From SAR116 cluster bacterium AG-337-N21 (lineage in GTDB: Bacteria; Pseudomonadota; Alphaproteobacteria; Puniceispirillales; Marisalimonadaceae), in assembly GCA_003282145.1 (NCBI GenBank), contig QBZZ01000002.1, positions 1 through 64,000 on the forward strand: a stretch of DNA of 64,000 nucleotides, in the 5' to 3' direction. Below the pieces are notes generated by a model that saw nothing but the letters and a program-made list of their open reading frames with translations, was not told where the DNA came from and ran no database searches. Position 1 is the first letter of the stretch. Each line of letters opens with the position of its first letter. The position numbers and the translations under genes were made by a program. This document shows positions 7,489-16,592 of this stretch, one piece after another.

Positions 7489-8598
7489 TTATCCTGGGAC
7501 TTTCCCATTAACACCTTTGAGATAATAATTCATACCCCATAAGGCACCGTCATCAAGACTTTTACCTGCAGGAATTATTTCTTTACCCGTGTTATCCACT
7601 AAAGGACCTGCAAATATATTAATCTTACCACTTTTTAGTCCGTCTAGAGCTTCTTGTGCTTTTTTAGCAACGCTATCTGGCATATTTTGAAATTTAGAAA
7701 TAAGCAACATTTCTGCTTTTAGTCCACCCCAATCATTGCCAGCCCAATGGTTAGGACCATCACCAGTATTCCATTTACCGCTTTTTAACTCTTCAATTTT
7801 TCTAATGTAATATGGACCCCAATTATTTATAGAGGCAAATAATTGAGCTTTTGGTGCGAATGCAGACATATCAGTAGATTGGCCAAATCCAAGTGCACCT
7901 TTTTTCTCGGCTATTTGAAGCATTGCGGGAGAGTCTGTGTGTTGTGCAAGAATATCTGCACCTTCTGCTATATGTACCTTAGCGGCATCTGCTTCTTTTA
8001 CTGGATCATACCATGTATTTGCCCATATAACTGAAATTGATGCATCCTTATTTACAGATCTTAAACCTTGAGCAAATGAGTTAATACCCATAATAACTTC
8101 AGCTATTGGATATGCACCAATATATCCGATTTTATTTGTTTTTGTCATTAATCCTGCTACTACACCTTGGATATATCGACCTTCATAAAATCGTATATTT
8201 CCTGTAGCAACATTTTTAGATCTTTTATATCCGGTAATATGTTCAAATTTTACATTAGGAAATTCTTTAGCAACTTTTAAAGTTGGTTCCATGTAACCAA
8301 ATGAGGTAGTGAATATAATTTCATTACCTTGTTTAGCAAGTTCTCTTATTACTCTGGTTGCGTCGGGACCTTCAGGGACATTTTCAACAACTGAAACTTT
8401 GACATCATTGCCAAATCGTTTTTCAACCATTTGTTTACCTAGTTCATGAGCATAAGTCCAGCCATGATCTCCAGGTGTTGTTAAATAAACAAAACCTACT
8501 TTTGTTGGTTTTCCAGCAAAAGCACTATTAAATATAAAAAATACAACTGATGCACTTAATGCAAACAGTGAAAAAATACGCATACAAAATTTTAACAT
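7489..8598 (-). CDS. BMP family ABC transporter substrate-binding protein (nucleoside type)
   Basis: 369 aa with a signal peptide to about residue 28 (FNSAFA/G). The mature protein matches the basic membrane protein (Bmp/Med/PnrA) family: KVGFVYLTTPGDHGWTYAHELG at the N-terminus, then EGPDATRVIRELAKQGNEIIF, GYIGAYPIAEVIMGINSFAQG and ADILAQHTDSPAM. Family members with these permeases bind purine nucleosides (PnrA) or related heterocycles in the periplasm. It has a good AGGAG ribosome binding site. It follows the two permeases and the double ATPase, so the importer is complete. A purine or nucleoside ligand would fit the purine-degradation island at 31-44 kb, but that is inference. Confidence 0.88.
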   Translation of the reverse strand: MLKFCMRIFSLFALSASVVFFIFNSAFAGKPTKVGFVYLTTPGDHGWTYAHELGKQMVEKRFGNDVKVSVVENVPEGPDATRVIRELAKQGNEIIFTTSFGYMEPTLKVAKEFPNVKFEHITGYKRSKNVATGNIRFYEGRYIQGVVAGLMTKTNKIGYIGAYPIAEVIMGINSFAQGLRSVNKDASISVIWANTWYDPVKEADAAKVHIAEGADILAQHTDSPAMLQIAEKKGALGFGQSTDMSAFAPKAQLFASINNWGPYYIRKIEELKSGKWNTGDGPNHWAGNDWGGLKAEMLLISKFQNMPDSVAKKAQEALDGLKSGKINIFAGPLVDNTGKEIIPAGKSLDDGALWGMNYYLKGVNGKVPG

Positions 8599-8706
8599 TT
8601 CACACTCCTAATTTGATAATAAAACCTTAAAAGTGAATCTTTAAAATAACAATAAAAAAAATGAATTTTAATTTTAAAATATAAAAATGCAAATATTTAT
8701 GACTTT

Positions 8707-9618
8707 TTATTGAGTATCAAAAAAAGGTTTCCCAAGAGATGCTGGTACTACGCTATTACTTTTCGAAATTCTTCCAGATATAACTGTTAGAGCAACAATG
8801 GTCGCTAAATAGGGCATCATAGAAAGAATTTGAGAGGGAATAGGCCAACCCCTTGCTTGACCAACTAATTGAGCGATTGTTATTCCCCCAAAAATTAATG
8901 CGCCGACAATAATTCTCCATGGTATCCAAGAAGCAAAAACAACTAAAGCTAAGGCTATCCAACCTCTACCTGCGGTCATTCCTTCTGACCAATGTGGTGT
9001 CAACACTAGTGGAATGTAGGCTCCTCCAATACCCGCACACATACCCCCAAAACAAGTAGCGTACCAACGAATTTTTTTTACTGGATAGCCAACTGAATGA
9101 GCACTTTGATGGTCATCACCAACGGCACGTAAAACAATCCCTGATTTAGAATATTTTAGAAAATAAGTAATAAAAATAATTATAGCTACCGACAAGTACG
9201 CAATAAAATCTTGTTTGAATAAAATTTCTCCAAAAAATGGTATATCTGACAACAAAAAAATTTCTATCTTGGGCAAAGATGGAACTGTTTTCCCGACTAA
9301 AGGAGCTCCAGCCAAACCTGTCAAACCAGTTGCAAAAATAGTTAATCCAAGCCCCGTTGCAACCTGATTAGTCATGAAGTTAATGGTAAAAATTGAAAAT
9401 ATAGAGGCCATTAAAACACCACATAACCCTCCTGCAATTATTCCAAAATAAGGACTTCCCAACCATAAAACGGCTCCTAAAGCACCTACAGCACCACTTA
9501 ACATCATACCTTCAACACCAAGGTTCAGAACCCCACTTTTTTCTGTAATTAATTCACCAGTAGCTGCTAACAAAAGAGGTATAGAAGTTGCTATTATTGT
9601 TAATATTAATGCATCCAT
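8707..9618 (-). CDS. ABC transporter permease, nucleoside/BMP type (NupQ/YufQ-like)
   Basis: 303 aa, eight or so transmembrane segments, branched-chain amino acid/ribose permease superfamily. The N-terminal IPLLLAATGELITEKSGVLNLGVEGMMLSGA is the hallmark of the second permease of BMP-linked nucleoside importers (YufQ/NupQ). Later SGIVLRAVGDDHQSAHSVGYPV is the cytoplasmic coupling loop. The start codon directly abuts the stop of the preceding permease gene, so the two are translationally coupled. It acts as half of the inner-membrane channel. Confidence 0.9.
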   Translation of the reverse strand: MDALILTIIATSIPLLLAATGELITEKSGVLNLGVEGMMLSGAVGALGAVLWLGSPYFGIIAGGLCGVLMASIFSIFTINFMTNQVATGLGLTIFATGLTGLAGAPLVGKTVPSLPKIEIFLLSDIPFFGEILFKQDFIAYLSVAIIIFITYFLKYSKSGIVLRAVGDDHQSAHSVGYPVKKIRWYATCFGGMCAGIGGAYIPLVLTPHWSEGMTAGRGWIALALVVFASWIPWRIIVGALIFGGITIAQLVGQARGWPIPSQILSMMPYLATIVALTVISGRISKSNSVVPASLGKPFFDTQ

Positions 9619-10695
9619 TTAAGTGACCTTTGACCATTTAATCTTATATTTTTGAAGTGTTTCTCCTGTTAATAAAAAAAACAATAGTATTCCTTCAAAT
9701 AAACCAGTAACTACTTTAGGTATACCCATAGACATTTGTGCGTTATCTGCCCCTAACTTAACGGTTGCTATAATAATACCTGCAAACAAAATTCCAATTG
9801 GATTTAATCGGCCAAGGAATGCTACTATAATTGCAGTAAACCCATATCCAAAAGAAACTTCAGGTTGCAATTGGCCAATGTTTGCAGAAACTTCAATTAC
9901 TCCTGCCACACCTGCTAAGCCACCAGATATTAACAAAACAGTAATTGTAATGGTATTTTGCTTGAAACCAGCAAATTTTGCTGCTTTAGGAGCAGCTCCT
10001 AACACATTTATTTTGAACCCACTCAACGTTTTATTTACAAAAAGCCATGAAATTGGAATTAATAATATTATAAATAAAATGCCATAGTGAAGTTGTCCCA
10101 AATAGCCTATAGCAGGAAATGGTATCTTATTGATTATAGCTCCTTCTGGGTACGGTTTAGATAATGGGAACCCAAAACTCATTGGATCTCTTAATGGACC
10201 CCTTACAATAAAATCTATAAACAACATTGCCACGTAAACAAGCATAAGACTAACTAATATTTCGTTTACGTTTAATTTCGTTTTTAGAATTGCAGGAATA
10301 AATGCCCACAAAGCACCACCTATAAAACCAATAACTATCATGATAAATATAAAGAATTTTGTTTCTACACTTGGGAATAATAATGCAAAAGAGCCAGCAA
10401 GTAGTGTTCCCATTATGAATTGACCTTCAGCACCAATATTCCATACATTAGCTCTGAAGCACAACATCAAACCAATTCCAACAATAATCAAGGGACATGC
10501 CTTAACAAGAATATCACTAATCCTGTCAATTCTTGAAAATGGGGATAGAAATATTTGATATAAAGTTTCTAAAGGATTATACCCAAGAAAAGTAAAAATT
10601 AATAAACCAAAAAAAATTGTTAAAAAAATTGATAAAATTGGACCGATGATTGTCCAGTTTTTGGAAACTTTATCCCTTGGTATAAAAGTGATCAT
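9619..10695 (-). CDS. ABC transporter permease, nucleoside/BMP type (NupP/YufP-like)
   Basis: 358 aa, about nine to ten transmembrane segments, first permease of a BMP-linked importer (YufP/NupP type). Diagnostic segments are LIIVGIGLMLCFRANVWNIGAEGQF at about residues 70-95 and LNVNEILVSLMLVYVA, then FKINVLGAAPKAAKFAGF in the coupling loop. Its ATG overlaps the stop of the ATPase gene by one base (TAATG), and the following permease starts immediately after its stop. It forms a heterodimeric channel with the next gene product. Confidence 0.9.
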   Translation of the reverse strand: MITFIPRDKVSKNWTIIGPILSIFLTIFFGLLIFTFLGYNPLETLYQIFLSPFSRIDRISDILVKACPLIIVGIGLMLCFRANVWNIGAEGQFIMGTLLAGSFALLFPSVETKFFIFIMIVIGFIGGALWAFIPAILKTKLNVNEILVSLMLVYVAMLFIDFIVRGPLRDPMSFGFPLSKPYPEGAIINKIPFPAIGYLGQLHYGILFIILLIPISWLFVNKTLSGFKINVLGAAPKAAKFAGFKQNTITITVLLISGGLAGVAGVIEVSANIGQLQPEVSFGYGFTAIIVAFLGRLNPIGILFAGIIIATVKLGADNAQMSMGIPKVVTGLFEGILLFFLLTGETLQKYKIKWSKVT

Positions 10696-12254
10696 TATGT
10701 TGATTCCATTTCATTAGAAGTTTCTAATTTACCACCCATCAACAATCCAACATCCTCAGCAGTGATTTGAGCTACTGGCAAAATTTTACTTAACGCTCCA
10801 TCATTTATTACACAAATTTTATCGGATAATTCAAAAATTTCTTCTAAATCTTGGCTTATAAGAATTACAGCTTTTCCACTATTGGATAAGTTCAATAATT
10901 TTTGTCTTATTGACGTCGCAGCACCTATGTCAACTCCCCAAGTAGGTTGTGAAAAGATCGCAACTTTAGGATCATTAGCTAATGATCTTCCTAAGATAAA
11001 TTTCTGTAAATTACCTCCCGACAATTGATTTGCTAAAGGATTTGCTTCAGGACATCGAACATCATTATCCTTTATTATATTCTCACTCTCAATCTTACTG
11101 TTTTGAGGATTATTTAATAAATTTGAAATTATATTGTTAGCTTTTGGGTATTTAAAAAAATATGTGAGAAAAGTATTTTCGGCAATTGTGAAATTTGGAA
11201 CAGTAGCGTGAAGTGTTCTTTCTTCAGGAATAGTTTCTATCCCTAATAGCCTTCTTTCTGCAATATTTTTAAACCCTATAGGTCGAGTTTCCAACAAAAT
11301 GTGATTTTCTTTTTCACATTGTGTTTCACCGCTTAATATTTCCATTAATTCTACTTGACCATTACCTGCAATACCTGCAACACCTAATATTTCACCATAG
11401 TTCACTTTTAGATTTATATTTTTTAGAGATATTCCAAAATCTGTTTCTTTAGCTTTGTTCAAATCTTTTAATTCCAAAGCAATGTCTTTAGTAACGTTCA
11501 TAGAATTTGTTTTTTTTAAATCAGTAATTTCTTTTCCAACCATGGTTTCAGCAAGAAATTTTGTATTTGTTTTTTTTGCATTAATTGTAGCTATTGACTC
11601 ACCAGATTTTAAGATAGTTACTTGATCTGCTAATTCTATAATTTCTTCTAATTTATGGCTTATATATAAAATAGAACAACCTGAAGAAGCTAAACGTTTT
11701 AAAATTTTAAATAGATTTGAAATTTCTTGAGGTGTTAGAACAGACGTTGGTTCATCCATAATCAACAATTTAGGGTTCTGCATTAAACATCGTATTATTT
11801 CAACTCTTTGTTGTTCTCCGACTGATAGTTCACTTACCCTTTTTAATGGATCAACAAAAAGCTCCCATTCTTTAGAAAGTTTAGAAATTTCTAAAATTAA
11901 ATCTTTGAATTTAATTTTTTTGTCTAGTGCTATCAAAATATTTTCAGCAACTGTAAGTGCTGGAAATAAGGAAAAATGTTGAAATACCATTCCAACACCA
12001 TTTTTCCTGGCAGAATTAGGTGAGGATATAGAAACTTCACTATTATTAATTTCTATGGTTCCTGTATCTGGTTTTAAAACACCGTAAAAAATTTTCACGA
12101 GTGTTGATTTACCAGCACCATTTTCACCTAAGAGAGCGTGAATTTCTCCCTTAGCTATAGATATGTCAATATCTTTATTTGCAATGAAGTTACCAAAAGA
12201 TTTATTTATTTTGGACGCTTTTAAAAGAATTTCTGGCTCTTTTTTTATTGCCAT
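10695..12254 (-). CDS. ABC transporter ATP-binding protein, double domain (NupO/YufO-like)
   Basis: 519 aa with two ABC domains. The first (about 10-245) has Walker A GENGAGKST, signature LSVGEQQRVEI and Walker B LLIMDEPTSVLTPQE. The second (about 265-500) has a degenerate Walker A (GIAGNGQVEL), signature LSGGNLQKFILGR and a Walker B in which the usual Glu is altered (VAIFSQPTWGVD). This asymmetry is normal for sugar/nucleoside importers with a fused ATPase. It energises the two permeases downstream. It starts 62 bases after the small membrane gene that ends the TAXI-TRAP operon, so read-through from there is possible. Confidence 0.92.
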   Translation of the reverse strand: MAIKKEPEILLKASKINKSFGNFIANKDIDISIAKGEIHALLGENGAGKSTLVKIFYGVLKPDTGTIEINNSEVSISSPNSARKNGVGMVFQHFSLFPALTVAENILIALDKKIKFKDLILEISKLSKEWELFVDPLKRVSELSVGEQQRVEIIRCLMQNPKLLIMDEPTSVLTPQEISNLFKILKRLASSGCSILYISHKLEEIIELADQVTILKSGESIATINAKKTNTKFLAETMVGKEITDLKKTNSMNVTKDIALELKDLNKAKETDFGISLKNINLKVNYGEILGVAGIAGNGQVELMEILSGETQCEKENHILLETRPIGFKNIAERRLLGIETIPEERTLHATVPNFTIAENTFLTYFFKYPKANNIISNLLNNPQNSKIESENIIKDNDVRCPEANPLANQLSGGNLQKFILGRSLANDPKVAIFSQPTWGVDIGAATSIRQKLLNLSNSGKAVILISQDLEEIFELSDKICVINDGALSKILPVAQITAEDVGLLMGGKLETSNEMEST

Positions 12255-12316
12255 AACATACCTATTAAATATTAACTTTTAAAATTAATATGACCATAAC
12301 GATATATTTATAGTAT

Positions 12317-12502
12317 TCAATTTTTTTGTTTAGAAGTCTTTAATATTAAAAATATCAGTATTGCGATTGATACAAAAATTATAGAGATGAATAAATTGAA
12401 ATTGCTAACATGCATTTTATTGAAACCACAAGAAAATATAATTATAGTGGTCACAACAATCATTATCCAATGAATTGGTTTACCTAAAAATATCTTATTC
12501 AC
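12317..12502 (-). CDS. Small two-helix membrane protein linked to TRAP transporter
   Basis: 61 aa, two predicted transmembrane helices (about residues 12-27 and 35-54) joined by FNKMHVSNFN, and a short Lys-rich tail. The GTG start at 12502 overlaps the TAG stop of the TRAP permease by one base (TAGTG on the minus strand), strong evidence for a translated, coupled gene. Function unknown. Its placement suggests an accessory or stabilising subunit of the TAXI-TRAP permease. Confidence 0.65.
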   Translation of the reverse strand: MNKIFLGKPIHWIMIVVTTIIIFSCGFNKMHVSNFNLFISIIFVSIAILIFLILKTSKQKN

Positions 12503-14514
12503 TATGTTTCCTTTAAACTAAAATTTAGTTTATCTTGTAAAAAGTATATAATTAATAAAATTAAAATCCCAAAAAAATTATAATAAAAACCTTCTAAACC
12601 ATAAATAGTCATTAATGGTGGGATTAGTAAAGTTACCGAACCAACTAACACTAAAGTTCTTTTGTACAAGTTTAATTTACCATTAAACCATCCTTCGAGA
12701 CCAAGTGTCATTAACCAATAAGCCAGCAAAACAGCAACAAGACTATATAAACTCCAAATAATGGGACCTTCCATCAAAAGAGACGGATTATAAACAAAGG
12801 CAAAAGGTACAATATATTTTGCAATACCTACTTTGCTGGATTCAACAGCTGTAGACATTGGTGGAGACTTTGCAATAGCTGCACCTGCAAATGAGGCCAA
12901 AGCCACTGGAGGAGTTATCGTCGAGACAACTCCAAAATAAAATGCAAACATATGAGCGGCTATTGGTAAAATACCAGATTCAATTAATGAGGGAACAATT
13001 AATGCAGCCACAGTAATATAAACAGCAGTAGTCGTCATTCCCATTCCTAAAATAATTGCTGAAATGGCGGTAAGACAGAGCAAAATAAATAGTACACCAC
13101 CGGATAAATCTATAACGGATTGTGTGAATTTTAGTCCTAGGCCAGAAACAAATACGGAACCAATAATTATTCCAGCACATGCACAGGCAATAGTAACAGG
13201 GACTGTAGATTTTATACCACTTTCAAACGCGCCAAGTATATCAACTACAGACATTCTAGTATTTTTTTTCAAAAAACTTAAGGCAATGACAGACACTATA
13301 CTCCAAAAGCCAGCAGTCATAGCTGTTTTTCCATAAATCAAAAGACCCACTAGCACAGCCAGTGAAAGCAACATATGACCGCCACCTTTCAATACTTCAA
13401 TAACGTTAGGTAGCATAGACTTATCAATTTTTTCTATTCCATGTTTTTCAGCTTCGATGTGAACCATAAAATAAATTGTAGTAAAGTATAAAAATGCAGG
13501 AATAATAGCTGCAAGTATCACATATGAATATGGTGCTTCTAAAAATTCAGCCATTATAAATGCAGCAGCACCCATTATCGGAGGTGTTATCTGCCCTCCA
13601 GAAGATGCACATGCCTCAACCGCAGCAGCAAATTTTGCTCTATAACCGTAATTTTTCATGAGGGGTATAGTAAAAGATCCTGTTGTTACAACATTTGCAA
13701 CAGCTGAACCATATACAGTTCCAGTCATTCCAGATGCCACAACTGCTGCTTTTGCAGGACCTCCTGTTCTATGTCCTGTTAAAGCAACAGCCAAATCAAC
13801 AAAAAATCTTCCAACCCCAGACCTAATCAAAATACCTCCAAATATTATAAATAGAACAATATAAGTGGATGCAACATAAAGAGGTATTCCATAAATTCCA
13901 TCTGAGGTCATAAATAAGGTGTCTATATATTTAGCAAGTCTTGTAGGTGGTCCATAAAAAAAACCAAAAAACTTGTGAGCGTATAATGCGTGTAGCATAA
14001 AAAAACCAGCAACAAAAACCATTGCCCAACCTACTGCACGTCTTGTGGCGTCTAAAACAATAAAAATAAGAATTGATCCGACTATAATGTCGCCAATATA
14101 CTTGTCACCATATCGCATCATAAAATTTTCGACATCCCATGTTGTCCATAATTGAATAAATATTATTGAAAGTATTATTATTAAATCATATGCAAAACCA
14201 AAGACTCTGAAATAATTACCTTGTTTGTCATTTTTAATCAGCAGAGGATCTTTTATGTTTTGTCTAAATAAGGGATATATAAAAACTGCTAAAACCATCA
14301 TCGCGGAAAGATGTATAGATCTAAATGAACGTCCCTCTGGTGTTCCATAGACTGCAACAAATAGATGGTAGAAGGCTAAACCAACAGAAAGCCAGGAACA
14401 AACTACAATAATCCAATAATAAATTGATTTATCTTTGTTCCACTCGAGCAGCTCATCAAAGAAACTAATTTCTTTGACTTCGTTATATTCTAATTTTTTG
14501 GTATTTTCTGACAT
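12502..14514 (-). CDS. TRAP transporter fused 4TM/12TM permease (TAXI type)
   Basis: About 670 aa from the ATG at 14514 (MSENTKKLEYN); a GTG 27 bases upstream (14541) would overlap the hairpin at 14531-14558 and is less likely. The N-terminal part is DctQ-like (four helices, to about residue 200), the rest DctM-like, with GVGRFFVDLAVALTGHRTGGPAKAAVVASGMTGTVYGSA and GGQITPPIMGAAAFIM, the conserved substrate-channel motifs. Fused permeases of this kind work with TAXI-family binding proteins and are driven by an ion gradient. The TAXI binding protein is encoded just upstream. Substrate likely a dicarboxylate or related organic acid, not resolvable from sequence. Confidence 0.92.
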   Translation of the reverse strand: MSENTKKLEYNEVKEISFFDELLEWNKDKSIYYWIIVVCSWLSVGLAFYHLFVAVYGTPEGRSFRSIHLSAMMVLAVFIYPLFRQNIKDPLLIKNDKQGNYFRVFGFAYDLIIILSIIFIQLWTTWDVENFMMRYGDKYIGDIIVGSILIFIVLDATRRAVGWAMVFVAGFFMLHALYAHKFFGFFYGPPTRLAKYIDTLFMTSDGIYGIPLYVASTYIVLFIIFGGILIRSGVGRFFVDLAVALTGHRTGGPAKAAVVASGMTGTVYGSAVANVVTTGSFTIPLMKNYGYRAKFAAAVEACASSGGQITPPIMGAAAFIMAEFLEAPYSYVILAAIIPAFLYFTTIYFMVHIEAEKHGIEKIDKSMLPNVIEVLKGGGHMLLSLAVLVGLLIYGKTAMTAGFWSIVSVIALSFLKKNTRMSVVDILGAFESGIKSTVPVTIACACAGIIIGSVFVSGLGLKFTQSVIDLSGGVLFILLCLTAISAIILGMGMTTTAVYITVAALIVPSLIESGILPIAAHMFAFYFGVVSTITPPVALASFAGAAIAKSPPMSTAVESSKVGIAKYIVPFAFVYNPSLLMEGPIIWSLYSLVAVLLAYWLMTLGLEGWFNGKLNLYKRTLVLVGSVTLLIPPLMTIYGLEGFYYNFFGILILLIIYFLQDKLNFSLKET

Positions 14515-14530
14515 TTGTATTTGAAAAATT

Positions 14531-14558
14531 AAGAAAGGCACATATTTGCGCCTTTCTT
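14531..14558 (-). terminator. Intercistronic hairpin after the TAXI binding-protein gene
   Basis: AAGAAAGGC (14531-14539) and GCCTTTCTT (14550-14558) pair perfectly over nine bases around a 10-base loop, eight bases after the binding-protein stop. On the minus strand the stem is followed by AATTTTTC, a short U run. It probably acts as a leaky terminator or RNA stabiliser, giving more binding protein than permease. Confidence 0.6.
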
Positions 14559-14566
14559 ATTTAGAT

Positions 14567-15523
14567 TTACATTACGCCTTGTTCTTTGTAATATTTTGCA
14601 GCTCCAGGATGAATAGGAACCGCTGCACCATTAACAGCGTCTTTAAGTATAACTTTCTTCCAAACACCTTTAACTTTTACAAATTCTGCGTGATTATCCC
14701 AAAAAGCCTTAGTCATTTTGTAAACGAGGTCATCTGATAAATCCTTGTGTACAATCATGGAAGTAACAATTCCTAGAGTTGGAATGTCTTTATCTAGAGA
14801 TTTATATGCACTTGCAGGAATTTTACCATAGATATATCCAGGATTATTTTTTACAATTCTGTCAATTCTTTCTTTAGGTAAGCCAATAAATCTTATGCCT
14901 GGGCTATTTTCTAATTCAATGAAACTAGCCTGAGGTACTGAAGTAGCAGCCATAAAAACATCAGCTTGTCCATCTTTCATTAAAGCAACTGATTCTTTAT
15001 AACTTACCATATGGACTACACCACCATTTTTTTTGATAGTACTAAAATCATAACCATAATCTTTTATAATTGACTCACAAAAAGCTGTACCGGTCCATTT
15101 TGGTTTACCAGGACTGATATTTGCTGATTTCATATCTTCAAAACCTTTAATTTTTGAATCAGCTCTAACCGCAACTTGAAATGCAGCAGGATAGAGTGTA
15201 GCAAAATATCTCACGTTTTTATGTGCTTTTTTGAATTTACCTTTTCCTGAGTATCCATTGGCCACAGTATGGGCATAGGTCCATCCAATTTCAGCATCAC
15301 CACCATCAACTGACATAACATTGGAAATACCACCACCAGAAGTATTAGAAGTTGATACACCTTTAATGCTAGTTTCCATTACTTGCATTACTTTAGCACC
15401 AAGTGGATACCAAGATCCTCCAGATGGTCCTGATACCATCCTAAGAAATTGATCTGCATTAGCTATTGATGATGTAACAAAAAGTGATGCAGCAATTAAA
15501 ATTGCTCCTGAAATACGTTTCAT
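14567..15523 (-). CDS. TAXI family TRAP transporter solute-binding protein
   Basis: About 318 aa from the ATG at 15523, preceded by a perfect GGAGG five bases upstream; the longer reading from 15535 would include that site. Signal peptide to about residue 23 (TSSIANA/D). The mature part opens with FLRMVSGPSGGSWYPLGAKVMQ, the TAXI (TRAP-associated extracytoplasmic immunogenic) signature, followed by NTSGGGISNVMSVDGGDAEIGW. It captures the solute in the periplasm and delivers it to the fused permease encoded next. Divergent from the HMG-CoA-lyase operon across a 130-base gap, so both may be co-regulated. Confidence 0.93.
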   Translation of the reverse strand: MKRISGAILIAASLFVTSSIANADQFLRMVSGPSGGSWYPLGAKVMQVMETSIKGVSTSNTSGGGISNVMSVDGGDAEIGWTYAHTVANGYSGKGKFKKAHKNVRYFATLYPAAFQVAVRADSKIKGFEDMKSANISPGKPKWTGTAFCESIIKDYGYDFSTIKKNGGVVHMVSYKESVALMKDGQADVFMAATSVPQASFIELENSPGIRFIGLPKERIDRIVKNNPGYIYGKIPASAYKSLDKDIPTLGIVTSMIVHKDLSDDLVYKMTKAFWDNHAEFVKVKGVWKKVILKDAVNGAAVPIHPGAAKYYKEQGVM

Positions 15524-15653
15524 ATAATCCTCCAAATTTAAGTATTAACTCTAAATATCATTACGAATTATAAAAAAGGTCAAGTGAATGTTGTATTTTT
15601 TTTAATAAATCCTATTCTCTATAAATTAAAACATAATCAAATGGGGTTTTTAT

Positions 15654-16592
15654 ATGAAAGTTGAAAAAGTTAAAATTACTGAGGTTGGACCTAGAGACGG
15701 CTTTCAATCTGAAAGGACTATATTAAAAACTGAAGATAAAATTGATGTAATAAACAATCTAATAGATGCAGGTCTTCAAAGAATAGAAGTTTCATCTTTT
15801 GTCTCCCCAAAAGCAATTCCACAATTGGCTGATGCAGCAACAATTCTAGAAAATGTAAAAAGAAATCCCAAATTTACTTTAGCAGCACTAGTGCCTAATG
15901 CAAAAGGAGCATTAAGGGCTGTTGAGGCAAAACTTGACGAAATTGTTGTTTTTCTTTCCGCTTCAGAAAGCCATAATAAGAAGAATGTAAATAGAAGTGT
16001 AGAAGACTCTCTAATTGGATTTAGAGAAATTGCAGACATTGCTGGAAAAAATAATATACCAGTTCAAGGTGATATAGCAACAGCTTTTGGCTGTCCATTT
16101 GAAGGTAACGTTTCAGCAAAAAAACTAGCTGAAATTTCTAATGAATATAAATTAATGGGTTTTAAAGGTGTTACTTTAGGTGATACCACCGGGATGGCAA
16201 CACCACCTGTAGTAATTGATGCTATTCACGCGATAAGGGATAAAGTCCCAGATTTAGAAATTACCCTTCATTTTCATAACACTCGAGGTGTTGGACTTGC
16301 TAACGTGATGACAGGATTGAATGAGGGAATAACTGATTACGAAAGTTGCTTTGGTGGGATGGGTGGATGTCCTTTTGCACCAAATGCAACGGGTAACATT
16401 TGCTCTGAAGATCTTATTTATTTACTTCATGAAATGGGAATAGAAACTGGGATTGATTTAGATCAGATAATTTCAATTGCTAAAAAAGTAGAAAAATTGG
16501 TTGGTCATAAATTACCTGGTCAGGTTATGAGAGCAGGCCACAGATTATTGTCTTACTCTATGGACGAAGTACCTACTGCTGTTGGAGCATAA
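15654..16592 (+). CDS. Hydroxymethylglutaryl-CoA lyase family protein
   Basis: 312 aa, TIM-barrel of the HMGL-like family. It begins KITEVGPRDGFQSE (metal/substrate Arg-Asp), has ETSF-like VSSFVSPKAIPQLAD, the metal-binding HFHNTRG, and GGCPFAPNATGNICSEDL at about residue 237 carrying the catalytic Cys. Family reaction: retro-aldol cleavage of 3-hydroxy-3-methylglutaryl-CoA to acetyl-CoA and acetoacetate; close relatives cleave citramalyl-CoA-type esters. It is first of six same-strand genes (CoA-transferase, hydratase, dehydrogenase, PrpF-type isomerase, AbrB). Given that company a substrate other than HMG-CoA is plausible. Confidence 0.87.
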   Translation: MKVEKVKITEVGPRDGFQSERTILKTEDKIDVINNLIDAGLQRIEVSSFVSPKAIPQLADAATILENVKRNPKFTLAALVPNAKGALRAVEAKLDEIVVFLSASESHNKKNVNRSVEDSLIGFREIADIAGKNNIPVQGDIATAFGCPFEGNVSAKKLAEISNEYKLMGFKGVTLGDTTGMATPPVVIDAIHAIRDKVPDLEITLHFHNTRGVGLANVMTGLNEGITDYESCFGGMGGCPFAPNATGNICSEDLIYLLHEMGIETGIDLDQIISIAKKVEKLVGHKLPGQVMRAGHRLLSYSMDEVPTAVGA

